Shown in pieces: positions 33,315 through 41,908 of a stretch of DNA of 64,000 nt. The notes beneath the pieces were generated by a model. The model saw nothing but the letters and a program-made list of their open reading frames with translations, made no database searches and had not been told where the DNA came from. The DNA comes from Planctomycetota bacterium. GTDB taxonomy: Bacteria; Planctomycetota; B15-G4. Each line of letters opens with the position of its first letter. Within the stretch, counting starts at the first letter, position 1. The position numbers were made by a program, and so were the translations under genes. The stretch spans positions 1 through 64,000 of the forward strand of contig JAJDEO010000065.1 in NCBI GenBank assembly GCA_029259745.1, written 5' to 3'.

Positions 33315-34397
33315 ATGACACTGCTGCTCTTCTACGTCGGTCTCGCCCTCGGCGTCTCCTTCATCTGCTCGGTGATGGAAGCCGTCCTGCTCAGCATCAC
33401 GCCGAGCTTCGTTGCCATCGCCGAACGCGACGGCAACCCCATCGGGGTGCAGATCGCGGAGCTCAAGCGCGACATCGATCGCCCGCTGTCGGCGATCCTG
33501 AGCTTGAACACGATCGCCCACACCGTCGGCGCGGCCGGCGCGGGTGCCCAGGCGGCCGTGGTCTTCGAGAGCGTCCCGATCGCGGTGATCTCCGGGTTGC
33601 TGACGTTGGCGATCCTGATCATCTCGGAGATCATCCCGAAGACACTCGGCGCCGTGTACTGGAAGCCGCTCACGCCGTGGGTCATGCGCATGCTCGTGCC
33701 GACGATCTTGGCGATGTGGCCGCTGGTGAAGATGTCGCAGGTCATCGCGGCGATCATCGCGCCGCGTAAGCAAGGCGCGACCGTGAGCCGCGAGCAGCTC
33801 ACGGCGTTGGCGCACATCGGCTCGAAGGAAGGCTCGATCGAAGAAGGCGAGCTACGCATGCTCGGCCACCTCCTCGCGTTGCGCGACATCACCGTGCGCG
33901 ACGTGATGACGCCGCGAACTGTCGTCTTTGCCCTGCCCTCCTCGATGACCGTCGACGAGGTGCTCGCCACGCACCACGACATACGCTTCTCGCGCATCCC
34001 GGTGCACGGCTCGTCGCGTGACCACGTCGAAGGCTATGTGCTCAAGAACGACATCCTGCTCGCCGCGGCGCGCAACGAGGGCAAGGCCGAGCTCAACTCG
34101 ATGCGGCGTCCGCTCGAAGTCGTCCCCGAGTCCCTGGCACTCCCGCGCCTACTCGAGCGCCTGCTCGACAAGCGCGACCACATCGCGCTCGTCGTCGACG
34201 AGTTCGGCGGCGCGGCCGGTGTCATCACGATGGAGGACGTCGTCGAGACGCTGCTCGGCCTCGAGATCGTCGACGAAGCCGACTCGGTGACCGACATGCA
34301 GGAGCTCGCCCGTCGCAACTGGGTCAAACGCGCCAAGCGCCTCGGCCTCGTCGACGAGAACGGCAACGCCCCGGCCGCGCCGAGCGACATGGGCTGA
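33315..34397 (+). CDS. CNNM-domain (DUF21) membrane protein with tandem CBS domains
   Basis: The 360-residue protein begins with a DUF21/CNNM transmembrane domain of three to four segments (LLFYVGLALGVSFICSVMEAVLLSI, AAVVFESVPIAVISGLLTLAILII). It contains the family motif ISEIIPKTLGAVYW at about 100-113, a determinant of the ion site. An acidic helical bundle (GSKEGSIEEGEL) links to a CBS pair: VRDVMTPRTVVFALPSSMTVDEVL and HIALVVDEFGGAAGVITMEDVVETLLGLEI. The CorC-type C-terminal domain of longer homologues is missing. CNNM proteins are implicated in Mg2+ (and Co2+) export, with the CBS pair binding ATP-Mg; transport direction here is inferred. It is monocistronic with a strong hairpin after it. 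Confidence 0.92.
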   Translation: MTLLLFYVGLALGVSFICSVMEAVLLSITPSFVAIAERDGNPIGVQIAELKRDIDRPLSAILSLNTIAHTVGAAGAGAQAAVVFESVPIAVISGLLTLAILIISEIIPKTLGAVYWKPLTPWVMRMLVPTILAMWPLVKMSQVIAAIIAPRKQGATVSREQLTALAHIGSKEGSIEEGELRMLGHLLALRDITVRDVMTPRTVVFALPSSMTVDEVLATHHDIRFSRIPVHGSSRDHVEGYVLKNDILLAAARNEGKAELNSMRRPLEVVPESLALPRLLERLLDKRDHIALVVDEFGGAAGVITMEDVVETLLGLEIVDEADSVTDMQELARRNWVKRAKRLGLVDENGNAPAAPSDMG

Positions 34398-34404
34398 AAC
34401 GAGA

Positions 34405-34437
34405 AGCGCCGGCATCGACGAGGTCGATGCCGGCGCT
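34405..34437. terminator. Strong bidirectional hairpin terminator
   Basis: AGCGCCGGCATCGAC (34405-34419) and GTCGATGCCGGCGCT (34423-34437) form a perfect 15-bp stem with a GAG loop. It lies 7 bp after the CNNM/CBS stop and 29 bp from the stop of the convergent metzincin gene. No U-tract follows on either side. Confidence 0.65.
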
Positions 34438-34466
34438 CAAAGTCTCGTGCGAGACGAGGCTGCGCG

Positions 34467-36887
34467 CTACGGGAGCACGACCTCGAGTGCGTTCGAGAAG
34501 TCGAAGCCGAACTGCTGGCTTCCGTCGATGATCGCCACCTGGACATAGGCCGTCAGCGGGCCCGCACCACCGGCGATGTTGGGGATCGTGAGAGCCCCGT
34601 TCCCGTCGGTGGTGACGTTGCTGATCGACAGCACCGGCACCGGCACGAGCATCCCACCCTTGGTCGGCGTCGGGTTGTTCGACAGACCGACGACGAGGAA
34701 GGCCATCGCGTTCGGCGCGGCATCCGTCAGCGTCAGCTCGGCGAACGTGCCGGCCGAGAGGTTCCCGCCGCAGAGCATCAGCTCGGCGACACCGGGACCA
34801 CCGAAGCCGAGATCCGTCTGGCAGACCTCGCCGACGTCCGGCAGGCCACGATCGATGATCGTGACGTCAGCCGTGTCGATCGTGGTGTTGCCGTCAGAGT
34901 CCGTCGCCGTGACCGTGAGCACGTGCGCGCCGGGCGACAGCGTCGTCGTCGCGGTGACGCGTCCCGAGCCGATGGCACCGTCGACGTTCGACGTCCACTG
35001 GATCGAGCTGCCCGAGAGACCGCGATCTTCGATGTCCCAACCCGAGCTGTGCAGGACGACCGTCGCCCCACGCAGGTACGAGAGGTTGTTGTCCGGCGTC
35101 AGGATCTCGACCCACGGATCGTTGCCGCCACCACCGCCCGCGAAACTCGGGAGCGGATCGGTGCGCACCGTCGTGGTGTTGAGACCGTCCGTGACGAACA
35201 ACTCGAAGAACGCCTGACCGGCGACCGGCCGCGCGAGCTTCGAGATGTCGACCCTCCACTCCGTCACGCTCGCACCCGACATCACCGGCGTGAACTTCTC
35301 GCCGTCGGAGCTGTAGCGCAGGTAGTAGCGGAGGTCGTCGCCGTCGGCATCGAGGCCTTCCCACGAGATCGTCGCCGTGGTGCCAACCGTCTCGACCGAC
35401 ACCGCAGCTTCGGGCTGTGAAGAGCTGCGCTCGACACGACGGGGCAGCACGCGCGCCGAACCCGTGCGATCGATCTCGAAGCCATCGATCGTGCGACCTT
35501 CGACGGTCGTCGGGACGATGGCCATGAAGCCGATGATCGGATCGGGCGTGGAGACGGCATCGCTGCCGTTCTCGTCGAGCTGCTCGGGCGAGCAGACGAC
35601 GCAGTCGGCACTCGTCACCGTGGTGATCGGCAGCGAGGTCATGACGTCACCCGCGGACAGCGTGCGCAGGACGAGTTCGGCCGGAACGTTCGGATCCACG
35701 GTCGTCGGCTCGACGTTCGGCATCGTGAGGACGTCGGTGAACTCGATGGCACCCGTGAGACGGTTCCACGTGCCGGCGATGAAGAGACCTTCATCGAGCG
35801 TCAGCGTGGCAGGCGCGAGCGAGGTCGGCGCCCACTCGGGGTCGATCATCCAGCTCTCGTAGCTCGGCGAGGCGACCCACGCAGCCTGCGTGAGAAGACC
35901 GGCGGCCATGATGTCCTTCTGCGTCGTCGGCTTGATCTTGGAGAGGTTCTCCGTGATCGCGAGGTGATGCTCGACGTCGACACCGAACAGGAACACGGTC
36001 GTGTTGTTGTGCTGCAGACCCGTGTTGTGACCGACCTCGTGAGCGAACGTGCGCTGGTGACGGATCGGCTGGGTGTTACCCATCGACACTTCACCGCTGA
36101 TGAACGCCTGACCGTTGTACGGCAAAGAGCCCGGCACCCAGCCGTAGAGGAAGTCGGGCTTCGGCACCATGAAGTTGATGTCCGTCGCCAGCGAGTTGAG
36201 CAGGTTCGATCCCGTCCCGCTCAGCGACGACGTCCACAGCTTCGTGGGCGCATCCTGGCGGTGGTAGAACCAGTCCTTGCCCGGGTAGATGCCCTGGATG
36301 AAGTTGTCGCCGACACCGGGCTCGATGAGCGCGTTGTCAGGCAGGTTTGGCGTCGGGCCGCCACTCGGGCGGTAGTCGATCGGCGCGTAGGCCATCTCGG
36401 GCACGTTGCGCTCGACGTAGTTCGTCGGGCCGAGCGACCGCTGGTTGTTGGCGAGGTTCGACTCGGGCACGAAGTTCGGCCCTGCCGGGTTCACTTCGAC
36501 CGTGTACGTGACGTTGCCCGCGGGGGCCAGGAAGATGAAGTTGAGCGTGTGATCTTCGATGCCCTTGTTGACGGGCGAGACGACGTCGAGCGGACCGTTG
36601 TCGGAGAAGATCGGCGAATCGGCGGTTTCGACGCCGCCGACGAAGATGCGCATCAGACCGTCGACAACCTCGTTGCCGACGCCACCCGTCTGGCGCAGCG
36701 ACGCACGCACCATGGTCGAGCGGCCGGCCGTCATGGACGTCGAGCCGGTTTGGATGGTCTGTACGGCTTCGAGCGCCGTGACGCTGAAGTCAGCCTGGCC
36801 GACCGCGGGGGCTGACCAGAGCGAGATGCCAGCGGCGACCGCCGTCAACATCGTGATCGGGCGGGAGAGAGAGAGCAGGTGAGTCAA
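34467..36887 (-). CDS. Secreted metzincin-like zinc metalloprotease with C-terminal shared domain
   Basis: I chose the TTG at 36887 because GGAG lies six bases upstream and the next residues form a signal peptide (LLSLSRPITMLTAVAAGI to SAPAVGQA). The catalytic motif is HEVGHNTGLQH (283-293), the HExxHxxGxxH zinc site of metzincins. Before it is a CARDB-like beta domain (TLNFIFLAPAGNVTYTVEV). After it are an Ig/cadherin-like stretch (AAVSVETVGTTATISWEGLDADGDDLRYYLRY) and a PKD-like domain (GAHVLTVTATDSDG). The last 100 residues (LTLTDAAPNAMAFLVVGLS, KGGMLVPVP, FSNAL) repeat the tail of the proteins ending at 16493 and 60303. An 806-residue extracellular protease is predicted. An ATG at 36851 is an alternative start. 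Confidence 0.82.
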   Translation of the reverse strand: MTHLLSLSRPITMLTAVAAGISLWSAPAVGQADFSVTALEAVQTIQTGSTSMTAGRSTMVRASLRQTGGVGNEVVDGLMRIFVGGVETADSPIFSDNGPLDVVSPVNKGIEDHTLNFIFLAPAGNVTYTVEVNPAGPNFVPESNLANNQRSLGPTNYVERNVPEMAYAPIDYRPSGGPTPNLPDNALIEPGVGDNFIQGIYPGKDWFYHRQDAPTKLWTSSLSGTGSNLLNSLATDINFMVPKPDFLYGWVPGSLPYNGQAFISGEVSMGNTQPIRHQRTFAHEVGHNTGLQHNNTTVFLFGVDVEHHLAITENLSKIKPTTQKDIMAAGLLTQAAWVASPSYESWMIDPEWAPTSLAPATLTLDEGLFIAGTWNRLTGAIEFTDVLTMPNVEPTTVDPNVPAELVLRTLSAGDVMTSLPITTVTSADCVVCSPEQLDENGSDAVSTPDPIIGFMAIVPTTVEGRTIDGFEIDRTGSARVLPRRVERSSSQPEAAVSVETVGTTATISWEGLDADGDDLRYYLRYSSDGEKFTPVMSGASVTEWRVDISKLARPVAGQAFFELFVTDGLNTTTVRTDPLPSFAGGGGGNDPWVEILTPDNNLSYLRGATVVLHSSGWDIEDRGLSGSSIQWTSNVDGAIGSGRVTATTTLSPGAHVLTVTATDSDGNTTIDTADVTIIDRGLPDVGEVCQTDLGFGGPGVAELMLCGGNLSAGTFAELTLTDAAPNAMAFLVVGLSNNPTPTKGGMLVPVPVLSISNVTTDGNGALTIPNIAGGAGPLTAYVQVAIIDGSQQFGFDFSNALEVVLP

Positions 36888-36972
36888 AGCGAGCTCCGCT
36901 TGTTGAGTGCTTGACGGACGGTCGACGCGCGAGGGTCTTCGCGCTGCCGTGACGACACGCCCATGAGAGAGT

Positions 36973-36991
36973 GCGGGTCGGGAGAACCCGC
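36973..36991. terminator. Hairpin downstream of the bat operon
   Basis: GCGGGT (36973-36978) and ACCCGC (36986-36991) pair across seven bases, 41 bp after the batD-like stop (minus strand). Candidate terminator of the seven-gene operon. Confidence 0.35.
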
Positions 36992-37031
36992 GTCCCGCCA
37001 CGATACCGCGATTTGCGCGAACGCGGTTGTC

Positions 37032-38390
37032 TCAGGGTGCGTCGATCTCGTCGAGAAGCGCGTCGACGCGACGGTCGGCATCAGCGACGGGAGCGCCGCC
37101 GTAACGCGCGGCGACGAGTTGCTCCAAAAGCCCGGCCGCGCGCTCTGCCACGTCCCGAGACATCCCGGCGTCGGCGAGGTCATCTGCCAGCGAAGGGCCG
37201 ATCAAGGCCTCGCGCGAGCGGCCCGTGCGGGTCGACAGCGCTGCGAGCAACGTGCGCTCCGCGGTCGGGTCATCGTGCACGGGCCCGGGTGCGGGGCGCG
37301 ACGGCGCGACGGCAACGCGCGCCGGGGCCGAACGCCGACGTCGCCACCACGTGCTCCCGAGCCACCCGAGGACCAGCCCCGCCAGAGCCCAGAGCCATGG
37401 TTGTCCCGCGGCAGCAGGCGGGCGTCGGTCGACCTCCGGCGCCGAAGAGTGGTCGGACACGGCCTCGCCCTCGCCGGACTCCCGAGCGGCGAGTTCGACG
37501 TCGAGCGGGATCGCTGCGGTGGCCAGCTGCCGATGACCCTCGGGAGGCGACGGGTCGAACGCCGAGACCTCGAGCGGCGGGATCGCGTCGACGAGGTCGC
37601 TGCTGCGCTCGAGTTCAATCGTGACGACACGCGTGCGCGGATCAGGCGTCGCAACGAGTGTGCCGATGACGGCAAAGCCGCGAATCGCCGCCAGCGAGGC
37701 CGGTGGCACGAAGCCATGCAGCGGATGCGCCGCCTGCACCGTCAAGGCGATCGTGAACGGCTCACCGACAGCGGCGTCGGTGCGCGCCGCCGTCACCGCG
37801 ATCGTGACGGGCCCCGTGCAGCCGAGATCGGTGGCGGGCTGTGGCGCCGGCGGACGTGGACGCACGCCCCACTCCAGCGGCGCCGCCGTGACCGCGCCTT
37901 CGCGGCGGTCGTCGGGGACACGCCCGGCCACGAGATCGTCGCGAAAACTCGTGGCGTACGCGTATCGCAACGACGGCGCTGCGAACTCCAGCCGCCCCGG
38001 CGTCGACGGCACGAACCAGCGCTCCAACGTGAAGACATGCTCGTCGCCACGCACCTCGAACGCGGCCAGCGCCTCACTGTCGCCGAACGCCACCGACGCG
38101 TTGGCGCCGGCGTGGGGCACGTCGAGCCACACGACGTCGAGGTCGTTCGACTCGAACCAAGGCGCCTCGATCTGCACGGGCAGATCCAGCGGACGCCGGA
38201 AGAGCGGGACGAGCTGGTCGCTGCGGAAGCTCGCATCGAGCGTGACGACGACCCGCACACCGACGGGCTCGCCGACGAAGACCTCGGCGCGCGCGGCGCC
38301 GATACGCTCGAGGCCGATCGTCGGCAGCGGCGCCTCGTCGGGAGGCGCGACCACGGACAGCGCCAGGCAGATCGCTCGCAGCAGGATCAC
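37032..38390 (-). CDS. batD: BatD-like membrane-anchored protein
   Basis: The 452-residue product has a signal peptide (LLRAICLALSVVA), two beta-rich domains (about 25-300) with VGEPVGVRVVVTLDAS and VGEPFTIALTVQA, the recurring opening of BatD Ig-like repeats. A membrane segment PWLWALAGLVLGWLGSTWW follows at about 330-348, then a helical cytoplasmic tail. BatD proteins accompany the VWA proteins BatA and BatB and MoxR in operons linked with stress tolerance and envelope integrity; the biochemistry is unknown. It is the last gene of the operon, its ATG overlapping the preceding stop by four bases. Confidence 0.8.
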   Translation of the reverse strand: MILLRAICLALSVVAPPDEAPLPTIGLERIGAARAEVFVGEPVGVRVVVTLDASFRSDQLVPLFRRPLDLPVQIEAPWFESNDLDVVWLDVPHAGANASVAFGDSEALAAFEVRGDEHVFTLERWFVPSTPGRLEFAAPSLRYAYATSFRDDLVAGRVPDDRREGAVTAAPLEWGVRPRPPAPQPATDLGCTGPVTIAVTAARTDAAVGEPFTIALTVQAAHPLHGFVPPASLAAIRGFAVIGTLVATPDPRTRVVTIELERSSDLVDAIPPLEVSAFDPSPPEGHRQLATAAIPLDVELAARESGEGEAVSDHSSAPEVDRRPPAAAGQPWLWALAGLVLGWLGSTWWRRRRSAPARVAVAPSRPAPGPVHDDPTAERTLLAALSTRTGRSREALIGPSLADDLADAGMSRDVAERAAGLLEQLVAARYGGAPVADADRRVDALLDEIDAP

Positions 38391-39091
38391 CAGTCTCGTC
38401 CTCCACTCGTCCGTCGTCGTTGCTCCTGCTCACGCAGGGCTGCCTTGTCGCGCTCCTTGCGCGCCAGGAGGTCGAGCAGGGATCGTACGCGGCTCGGCGG
38501 CAACTCCGTGAGGTGTGCCGGGAGTTCGACGTCTTCCTCGTCGGCCTCCTCGTCCGGGACATCCTCGTCCTCGGACTCGTCGGGCGGCGGTGGACTCGAC
38601 GTCGCGCGCGCGGCACGCTCGAGCAGCTCACGCGCACGCTCGATGTTGCGACGCGCCTGGGGCCAGTCGGCGCGCGTGCGCAGTGCGCGGGTCCACGCGG
38701 CGACGGCGGCCTGGGCGTGGAGGACGGCGGGGTCGAACGCGGCCATCTCGCCTCCGCCCGCAGTCTCGCGTTCGATCGCGAGGGCGCGTCGATACGAGAC
38801 GACGCCACGGACGAAGTCGGCCAACCCGCGGTCGTCGCCGCGAGCCACGGCGGAGCGCTCGACGGAGGCCAGAGCCGCGTCGTCGTCACCGACCGCGAGC
38901 GCGGCGAGCGCATGGTCGATGTGCCACGCCAAGGGCGCGTCATCCCCTGCCTCATCGAGCGCGATCTGCAGCAGCTGCCGGGCCGTGGTGGCATCGCCCG
39001 CCCGCAGAGCTTCGACACCGCGCTGCGCCTCGCCCTGACACGACGTCAGCATGCTCAGAGCCATCACGATGCCGCCGATCCACCTCGTCAT
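38387..39091 (-). CDS. batC: TPR-type lipoprotein in BatC position
   Basis: Starting at 39091, where ATGA overlaps the upstream stop, the 234-residue protein has a lipobox (MALSMLTSC). Helical repeats follow (EALRAGDATTARQLLQIALDEAG, LAALAVGDDDAALASVERSAV, AAVAAWTRALRTRADWPQARRNIERARELLERA) resembling TPR. It ends in a long acidic region (ESEDEDVPDEEADEED) and a Lys/Arg-rich helix. Position and TPR content match BatC, a scaffold-like partner of the VWA proteins. The charged tail is not a usual feature. The assignment rests on operon position more than on a family match. Confidence 0.65.
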   Translation of the reverse strand: MTRWIGGIVMALSMLTSCQGEAQRGVEALRAGDATTARQLLQIALDEAGDDAPLAWHIDHALAALAVGDDDAALASVERSAVARGDDRGLADFVRGVVSYRRALAIERETAGGGEMAAFDPAVLHAQAAVAAWTRALRTRADWPQARRNIERARELLERAARATSSPPPPDESEDEDVPDEEADEEDVELPAHLTELPPSRVRSLLDLLARKERDKAALREQEQRRRTSGGRDW

Positions 39092-40098
39092 CGCGTCCTC
39101 CATCGAAGCGCAGCGAGCCAAGCCAAGCACGCCATGCCGAAGAACCAGGCAGAGCGTGGGCGCCGACGCGCGGGGTCCACGGACAGCTCACCGACAGCGC
39201 GCGTCGGCGACGTGCGTGCGACGTCGATCAACGCCACCAACCCGCTCGATGCGTCGACATGAAGGGCCTCGCCGCCGTTCACCTCGGCGAGCCGAGCAAG
39301 GCCCGCGATGTCGGGTCGTGTGACGACGTCGAGCCCGCGGTCGTCACGGATGAAGGTCTCTCCGCTTGCGGTGGCCGTCGGGATCTTCGCACCGCGCGAC
39401 GAACCCACGGCGATCGTATGCAGCACGATCCCGCGGGCGGCCAGCTCCTCGACGAGCGCGCGCGCAGAGGCCTCGTCGCCGTGTCCCTCGCCGTCGCTGA
39501 TCAGCACGAGCGTCGCCGGTGACGTGGCGTCGGCACCGAGCGCGGCGCGGCCGGCAACGTTCAACGCCGCCGCGAGGTCCGTCCCGCCTCGCTCGACGCT
39601 CAAGGGCCCGACCTCGCTCGCCATCTGCGCGAAGGTTTCCATGTCCTCGGTCAGCGGCACGACGAGACGCGCATCGCCCGCGAAGGCAACGAGCGCGAGG
39701 CGTTCACCGCGCGTCGCCGAGGCAAGCTCGAGCAGCGCCGCGCGGGCCCAACCGAGCCGACTCGGCGCCACATCGCGCGCGAGCATCGAGCGCGAGACGT
39801 CGAGGCAGATGACCACGTCGGCGTCGAGCGACTCAGCGGCCTCGGCCTGCCCCCAGCGCGGATCGGCCAGGCCGATCGCAACCGCGCAGGCGCCGATCGT
39901 GACGAGGATGACGGCGCGGCGATCGGACCGACGTCGACGCAGTCCCGCGGCGCCCGACTCCCAACGACGCCCGAACGCGTGACGGCGACGCTGCGCCCCC
40001 CGCTCCACGAGCCACGCGCCGAGAGCACCGAGGCCGAGCGCAGCGAAGAGCCACGGCCAACGCTCGGGGTGCACGAAGAGATCCGCGAGCGACATCAC
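39088..40098 (-). CDS. batB: BatB-like VWA-domain membrane protein
   Basis: The 336-residue protein has two N-terminal membrane segments (WPWLFAALGLGALGAWL, AVILVTIGACAVAIGLA) and a von Willebrand A domain at about 90-280. The metal-ion-dependent adhesion site is complete: DVSRSM, a TDLAAAL Thr/Asp turn and ISDGEGHGDE. A last membrane segment (SAWFFGMACLAWLAALRW) closes it. VWA domains bind partners through a divalent metal; the partner is probably BatA or a MoxR-remodelled complex. Both gene ends overlap neighbours by ATGA. Confidence 0.87.
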   Translation of the reverse strand: MMSLADLFVHPERWPWLFAALGLGALGAWLVERGAQRRRHAFGRRWESGAAGLRRRRSDRRAVILVTIGACAVAIGLADPRWGQAEAAESLDADVVICLDVSRSMLARDVAPSRLGWARAALLELASATRGERLALVAFAGDARLVVPLTEDMETFAQMASEVGPLSVERGGTDLAAALNVAGRAALGADATSPATLVLISDGEGHGDEASARALVEELAARGIVLHTIAVGSSRGAKIPTATASGETFIRDDRGLDVVTRPDIAGLARLAEVNGGEALHVDASSGLVALIDVARTSPTRAVGELSVDPARRRPRSAWFFGMACLAWLAALRWRTR

Positions 40099-41066
40099 GC
40101 CTTCGCCCCCCCGACGAAGGCGCCGACTCGACTCGCCGCGAAGAGCAGGAAGGCGAGCGTGGCCAGCGTGGCGAAGCGGTGTTCGATGCCGAAGCGCGGC
40201 GTCGTGGTGGGCGCGCGTTCGAGCTGGTCGATGAGCGAGTAGACGTTGTCGATGGTCGAGGCATCGCGGGCGACGAAGAACATTCCGCCCGTGCGCGCAG
40301 CAACTCGTTCGACCTGCGTCGTGTCGATGCCCGAGGCCGACACGTCGCCGGCGACGATCGTGTAGACGCGCACACCGAGTTCTTCGCAGAGCTGTGCGGC
40401 GTGCACCGGCGCGATCTCGTCGGTACTCTCCATCGACGCCACGTTCTCCTCGCCGTCCGTCAACAGGATCACGACGCGCGTCGGACGCACCGTCGCCGCC
40501 AGCGTGGATGCGGCGCGCGCGATCGCGGTGCCGATGCCCGTGGCATCTTCAGAGCCATCGGGATCGACGGGCGCCAGCTCGGCGAGGACGTCGTCGACGG
40601 CCTCGTGGTCGAGCGTCGGAGGACAGCGCAGGTCGGGGTAGCGCGCGAAGGAGACGACGCCGATGCGGTCGTCGGGGCGAGCCTCGACGAAACGCTTCGC
40701 CGCGTCGCGGGCAACGTCGAGACGGGTGCGCGTCTCGTCGAGATCAAGGGCTGTCATCGACGACGAGGTGTCGAGGCACAACAGGATGTCGATGCCCTCG
40801 ACGTCGTCGGGCAAGGGGACGCGCTCGACCGGCTCGGCCAGGGCAACACCGAGCACAGCGACGGCAACGAGCCCCAGCGCATCGGGCAGCCAGGCCATGC
40901 GGTCGCGCCACGAGCGCGGCAAAGGATCGTCGAGAAAGAGCGTCGCAACGGACGCGTGCACGCCGTCGCGACGACCCTGCCAGACCCAGCGCAGCACGAC
41001 GAGCAGGACGCCAAGCGCGACGAGCACGAGCGCGAACGGCTGGCGCAGCTCCCAGTCGGGGATCAT
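40095..41066 (-). CDS. batA: BatA-like VWA-domain membrane protein
   Basis: Starting at the ATG of the ATGA junction at 41066, the protein is 323 residues. It has the BatA layout: membrane segment FALVLVALGVLLVVLRWVW, a second LVAVAVLGVALAEPV, a VWA domain with LDTSSSM (MIDAS DxSxS), EDATGIGTAI and LLTDGEEN, and a C-terminal membrane segment (FATLATLAFLLFAASRVGAF). It matches the family better than the longer frame upstream, whose extra 31 residues are encoded inside the preceding gene. It probably works with BatB under MoxR control. Confidence 0.87.
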   Translation of the reverse strand: MIPDWELRQPFALVLVALGVLLVVLRWVWQGRRDGVHASVATLFLDDPLPRSWRDRMAWLPDALGLVAVAVLGVALAEPVERVPLPDDVEGIDILLCLDTSSSMTALDLDETRTRLDVARDAAKRFVEARPDDRIGVVSFARYPDLRCPPTLDHEAVDDVLAELAPVDPDGSEDATGIGTAIARAASTLAATVRPTRVVILLTDGEENVASMESTDEIAPVHAAQLCEELGVRVYTIVAGDVSASGIDTTQVERVAARTGGMFFVARDASTIDNVYSLIDQLERAPTTTPRFGIEHRFATLATLAFLLFAASRVGAFVGGAKA

Positions 41067-41908
41067 GGCTCGCGCTCCACGAGCCCACGCGCGGCTTCCA
41101 CGACGGCCGCGCGCCGCCGCGCCGTGGGACGGGCACGCGCGAACTTCACGCCGTCGCACAACGCAAGCACGTCAGATGCTGCGGCACGCTGCCCGTCCTC
41201 GAGGCGCGCGAGAACCTCCTCGGACGTCGCCGACGCGTCGGCCGCGCCGCGCACGATGTCGGCGAGTTCGCCGGCGAAGGCATCCCACTCGGCATCGGTG
41301 CGAGGTTCGAGCGCTGCCAAGCGGACGAGACGCTCGCGGTCACCGAGCTGCACACCGACCGGCTCTGGGGCCTCGGGACGCTTGCGCGGCCGCGCCCACA
41401 GCAGCACGAGCAAGCCCGCCAGAGCGGCGAGCCACCACGCCGTCAGCGACGTCGGAAGCTCGAGCACCTCGTCGGGGAGCTCGGCCGAGCCGTCGTCGTC
41501 GTCATCCAAGCCGGACACGATGCGGATCGGCGCGTCGTCGGCCCGCACCTGCCGCTCGGCTCGTCCCGGCGCGGCCACCGTCAGGACCGGTCCGCGCACG
41601 AGAAACTCACCGACCTCGAGCACGCGCGCCCGGAGAACCCACGTCTCGGTGACCTGCTCGTCGGCTGCGTCGGTGTCGTGACGCAAGCCGTCGACGACGA
41701 GCGGTGCGAGCGTGGCGGGATCGAAAGCCGCCGCGCTGACGTCCGTCGGCCACGTACGCGTGACGCTGATGTCGAAAGGAGCGCCGAACGTCACCGACGC
41801 CGGAACGCCGCTGAGCACGACGTCGAGCGAGCTCGACGCAGGGGCACGCTCGCGCCCACAGGCAGACAGCGCGAATGCAACGACGATCAACGACGCAGCG
41901 TTCTTCAT
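41063..41908 (-). CDS. Lipoprotein with one membrane segment in the MoxR/bat operon
   Basis: The ATG at 41908 (ATGA overlap with the DUF58 stop) starts a lipobox (LIVVAFALSAC). The rest of the 281-residue product is a beta-rich outer domain (about 20-140), an acidic stretch (SGLDDDDDGSAELPDEV), a membrane segment (LTAWWLAALAGLLVLLWA) and a helical cytoplasmic tail (DAEWDAFAGELADIVRGAAD). A protein with a similar one-segment plan often occurs between DUF58 and batA in MoxR operons (DUF4381-like), but I cannot assign a family by eye. A mature lipoprotein with a further C-terminal membrane segment is unusual. Confidence 0.7.
   Translation of the reverse strand: MKNAASLIVVAFALSACGRERAPASSSLDVVLSGVPASVTFGAPFDISVTRTWPTDVSAAAFDPATLAPLVVDGLRHDTDAADEQVTETWVLRARVLEVGEFLVRGPVLTVAAPGRAERQVRADDAPIRIVSGLDDDDDGSAELPDEVLELPTSLTAWWLAALAGLLVLLWARPRKRPEAPEPVGVQLGDRERLVRLAALEPRTDAEWDAFAGELADIVRGAADASATSEEVLARLEDGQRAAASDVLALCDGVKFARARPTARRRAAVVEAARGLVEREP

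Noticed and set aside
36190..36215. tRNA T-loop-like string AGGTTCGATCCC
   Set aside because: Falls inside the metzincin coding sequence and no acceptor stem or cloverleaf surrounds it.
36963..39038. Plus-strand 691-codon open frame over the bat genes
   Set aside because: Antisense to batD and the TPR gene, which have coupled starts and clear signals.
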